Shown here: piece after piece, positions 14,554-15,988 of the stretch
Layout: every line of letters starts with the position of its first letter
How positions within the stretch are numbered: the stretch's first letter is position 1
Assembly: GCA_038117225.1 (NCBI GenBank)
Contig: JAYOFM010000090.1
Location: 1 to 15,988 of the forward strand
Origin: JAYOFM01 sp038117225
GTDB lineage: Bacteria > Pseudomonadota > Alphaproteobacteria > Rhodospirillales > Casp-alpha2
DNA length: 15,988 bases
Direction of reading: 5' to 3'
Program-made: the position numbers and the translations under genes
The notes under the pieces: model-generated
Database searches by the model: none
What the model saw: the letters and a program-made list of their open reading frames with translations, nothing else
Told to the model about the DNA's origin: nothing

Positions 14554-15666
14554 CTAATGATAGGCCGGCGTATTCGGCTCCAGTGGAAGTCGCGGCACCA
14601 AGCCGGGGACGTGAATGCCGCCGCGCCGTTGCCCCAATTCGATGACGGTGTAGCGTTCGCGGAAGGATTCCGGCAGATCGCGACCGTCCGGCATGGACAG
14701 CCACAGTCGCATCAGGTGGCGTTTCTTGTCCGGGTCGGGCCAGTCCTGGTAGACCGTGCGACCATGCAGGATCAGGTGGTTGTGCAGGAACTGCATATCG
14801 CCAACCTCGAACGGCAGGTCGAGGCGGAATTCAGGGTCACTGGTAATTCCATCAAGTAAGTCGAGTGCTTCCAGTTGGCGGTCGGATAGCGGCGGCACGC
14901 CGTCGTATCGCTGTGCGGAATTAATATAGGCGCGCAGCGGGCCGAAGGTGCTGAGTTGTCCGGCATGCCAGTGGAAGGTTGGCATGTCGTACCAGGGATT
15001 GGCACCTTCAGGGACCTCACCCCGACGGTCGATGTGGAAGGGCTCGTACAATACCTCCAATAGATCCGGACGTCGTTCCATGATGGCGTCGTGGACCGCG
15101 GTGGCACTGACGATGCTCGACAGACCACCGGACATGGCCGGGCGGATGCACAGCAATACGGCGACGTCGACCGAGTCCGAATGGAATTCCAGCGGCGCCG
15201 GTGTCTGAGTCAGGCGTTTCGTCGGATCATCCGCCTTGTCGCCGACATCGATGACGTGGGCGACCATGTGACCGTTGCGGTTTTGCGGCATGGGATCGCC
15301 AACGTGCTGGCCGACGCCGAAATAAATCCGAGCTAGGGTGGCGCGGTCGTAGCGCTCGACCGGCAAGCCACGCAAATAGGCAAAGCCGCGGCCATTCAGC
15401 AAATCGTCGCGCAAGTTCTTCAGGCGATCGCCCAGTAGGGGTAGCGGAAAATCCTCACGGGTAATGGCAAGCGTATCGAGGTTGCGTGCCTTCGTTGTCG
15501 CCATCGCGGCTTCCAACTCCGCCACATCGGCGTCGGTCAGGTGATATATCCAGTCATCCGCGTCACGCAGATCGGCGCCGTGCCACGCGGCGGCGCCGCC
15601 CACGGGGCGGGGCGCCATGGGAAATCCTTGCGGGGTTGCGCGTGGCGTGTCGGGATGATCGGCCAT
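14554..15666 (-). CDS. TauD/TfdA-family Fe(II)/2-oxoglutarate-dependent dioxygenase
   Basis: Members of this family couple decarboxylation of 2-oxoglutarate to hydroxylation of a small organic substrate, in the cytosol. The 370-residue protein shows the iron-binding facial triad: His162 and Asp164 in LEFHSDSVDV, and the distal His301 in LILHGRTVYQ. Arg320 in HLMRLWL is placed to bind the 2-oxoglutarate carboxylate. Other family-like parts are RGFAYLRGLPVERYDR (93-108) and GLSSIVSATAVHDAI (181-195). It is longer than TauD (about 280) because of N-terminal and C-terminal extensions. The start at 15666 has GAGGT about six bases upstream, and this site overlaps the stop of the DnaJ-type gene 3 nt away, so translational coupling is likely. 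No sulfonate, transporter or regulator gene lies nearby, so the substrate is unknown. Confidence 0.92.
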   Translation of the reverse strand: MADHPDTPRATPQGFPMAPRPVGGAAAWHGADLRDADDWIYHLTDADVAELEAAMATTKARNLDTLAITREDFPLPLLGDRLKNLRDDLLNGRGFAYLRGLPVERYDRATLARIYFGVGQHVGDPMPQNRNGHMVAHVIDVGDKADDPTKRLTQTPAPLEFHSDSVDVAVLLCIRPAMSGGLSSIVSATAVHDAIMERRPDLLEVLYEPFHIDRRGEVPEGANPWYDMPTFHWHAGQLSTFGPLRAYINSAQRYDGVPPLSDRQLEALDLLDGITSDPEFRLDLPFEVGDMQFLHNHLILHGRTVYQDWPDPDKKRHLMRLWLSMPDGRDLPESFRERYTVIELGQRRGGIHVPGLVPRLPLEPNTPAYH

Positions 15667-15669
15667 GAT

Positions 15670-15988
15670 TTACCTCTCGATGTCGACCTTTCTGACGGTA
15701 TAGGGATTCTTTTCCGCCCACTCCTCGATCATAGTCTTGAAGTCTTCGTCACCCTTCGGCGGTAGATGGACGCGTAGCACGACGTGTTGGTCGCCGCGCG
15801 CTCCTTCGCCCTTCGGTCCCGTGGCGAGGCCCTTTCCCTTCAGGCGCAGTCGGGTACCTGTGTTGGAACCCGCGGGTACGCTGACGTTGACCGAGCCATC
15901 AATGGTCGGCACCTCGATCTTGGCGCCGAGCACTGCCTCCGGCAGGGTCACGGGCAGGTCGATGACGATGTCGTGGCGGTCGCGGTGG
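15670..15988 (-). CDS. DnaJ/CbpA-type co-chaperone, C-terminal part (5' end outside window)
   Basis: The frame is open to the window edge on the minus strand, so this is a partial gene of about 105 codons. It encodes the last beta-domain of a J-domain protein: DIVIDLPVTLPEAVLGAKIEVPT, then VSVPAGSNTGTRLRLKGKGL, and DQHVVLRVHLPP. These match the peptide-binding C-terminal domain that hands clients to DnaK. The sequence ends with TVRKVDIER rather than a long tail. The J domain, any Gly/Phe linker and any zinc-finger repeat lie outside the window, so DnaJ versus the zinc-free CbpA type cannot be decided, though the short C-terminus favours the CbpA type. DnaJ-type genes often sit near fabI and aroC in alphaproteobacteria. 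Here the membrane protein, acetyltransferase and dioxygenase genes lie between. Confidence 0.9.
   Translation of the reverse strand, partial: HRDRHDIVIDLPVTLPEAVLGAKIEVPTIDGSVNVSVPAGSNTGTRLRLKGKGLATGPKGEGARGDQHVVLRVHLPPKGDEDFKTMIEEWAEKNPYTVRKVDIER

Overview
The window looks like chromosomal DNA of a free-living alphaproteobacterium, perhaps Rhodospirillales-like. The evidence is moderately GC-rich coding sequence, typical alphaproteobacterial versions of DXS, TlyA, FabI and chorismate synthase, and remnants of gene orders common in that class (dxs next to tlyA; a DnaJ-type gene near fabI and aroC). A run of ten Ns at 7384-7393 shows that this is a draft or metagenome-derived scaffold. I saw no tRNA, rRNA, CRISPR array, transposase or phage gene.

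Layout. Positions 1-1467 (+) hold the C-terminal three quarters of dxs (isoprenoid precursor synthesis), cut by the window edge. A minus-strand MDR-type NADP-dependent oxidoreductase (1464-2477) follows, tail to tail with dxs and sharing a CTAG that is the stop codon on both strands. Divergent from it is a two-gene plus-strand unit: a DapB-like reductase that lacks the usual catalytic His pair (2556-3359), then the rRNA methyltransferase/hemolysin-type gene tlyA (3370-4119). A small single-domain rhodanese (4125-4454, -) converges on tlyA. A TTC38-like TPR protein (4559-5884, +) comes next, followed by a decayed C-terminal fragment of an acyl-CoA dehydrogenase with two in-frame stops (5926-6132, +).

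The middle is a minus-strand pair: a class III PLP-dependent aminotransferase-fold enzyme (7615-9009, TTG start) and a PAS-PAS-GGDEF diguanylate cyclase (6140 to about 7556). The cyclase looks frameshifted only because of the N-run. Divergent from the aminotransferase is an XRE-type regulator with a conserved C-terminal domain (about 9155-10006, +). The gap between the two has candidate operator repeats, so local control of the aminotransferase is plausible.

The right part holds aroC (10233-11321, -) directly downstream of fabI (11352-12176, -). Then come a divergent YihY/BrkB membrane protein (12399-13733, +), a GNAT acetyltransferase (13739-14455, -), a TauD/TfdA-type Fe(II)/2-oxoglutarate dioxygenase (14554-15666, -), and the C-terminal part of a DnaJ/CbpA-type co-chaperone (15670-15988, -), cut by the window edge. 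The co-chaperone and the dioxygenase are 3 nt apart and probably translationally coupled.

Most of this is housekeeping metabolism (isoprenoids, aromatic amino acids, fatty acids) with accessory enzymes in between. I see no clear new multi-gene system. The items most worth a second look are the DapB-like protein without its catalytic histidines, the aminotransferase/XRE pair, the acyl-CoA dehydrogenase remnant, and the artefactual frame break in the diguanylate cyclase.
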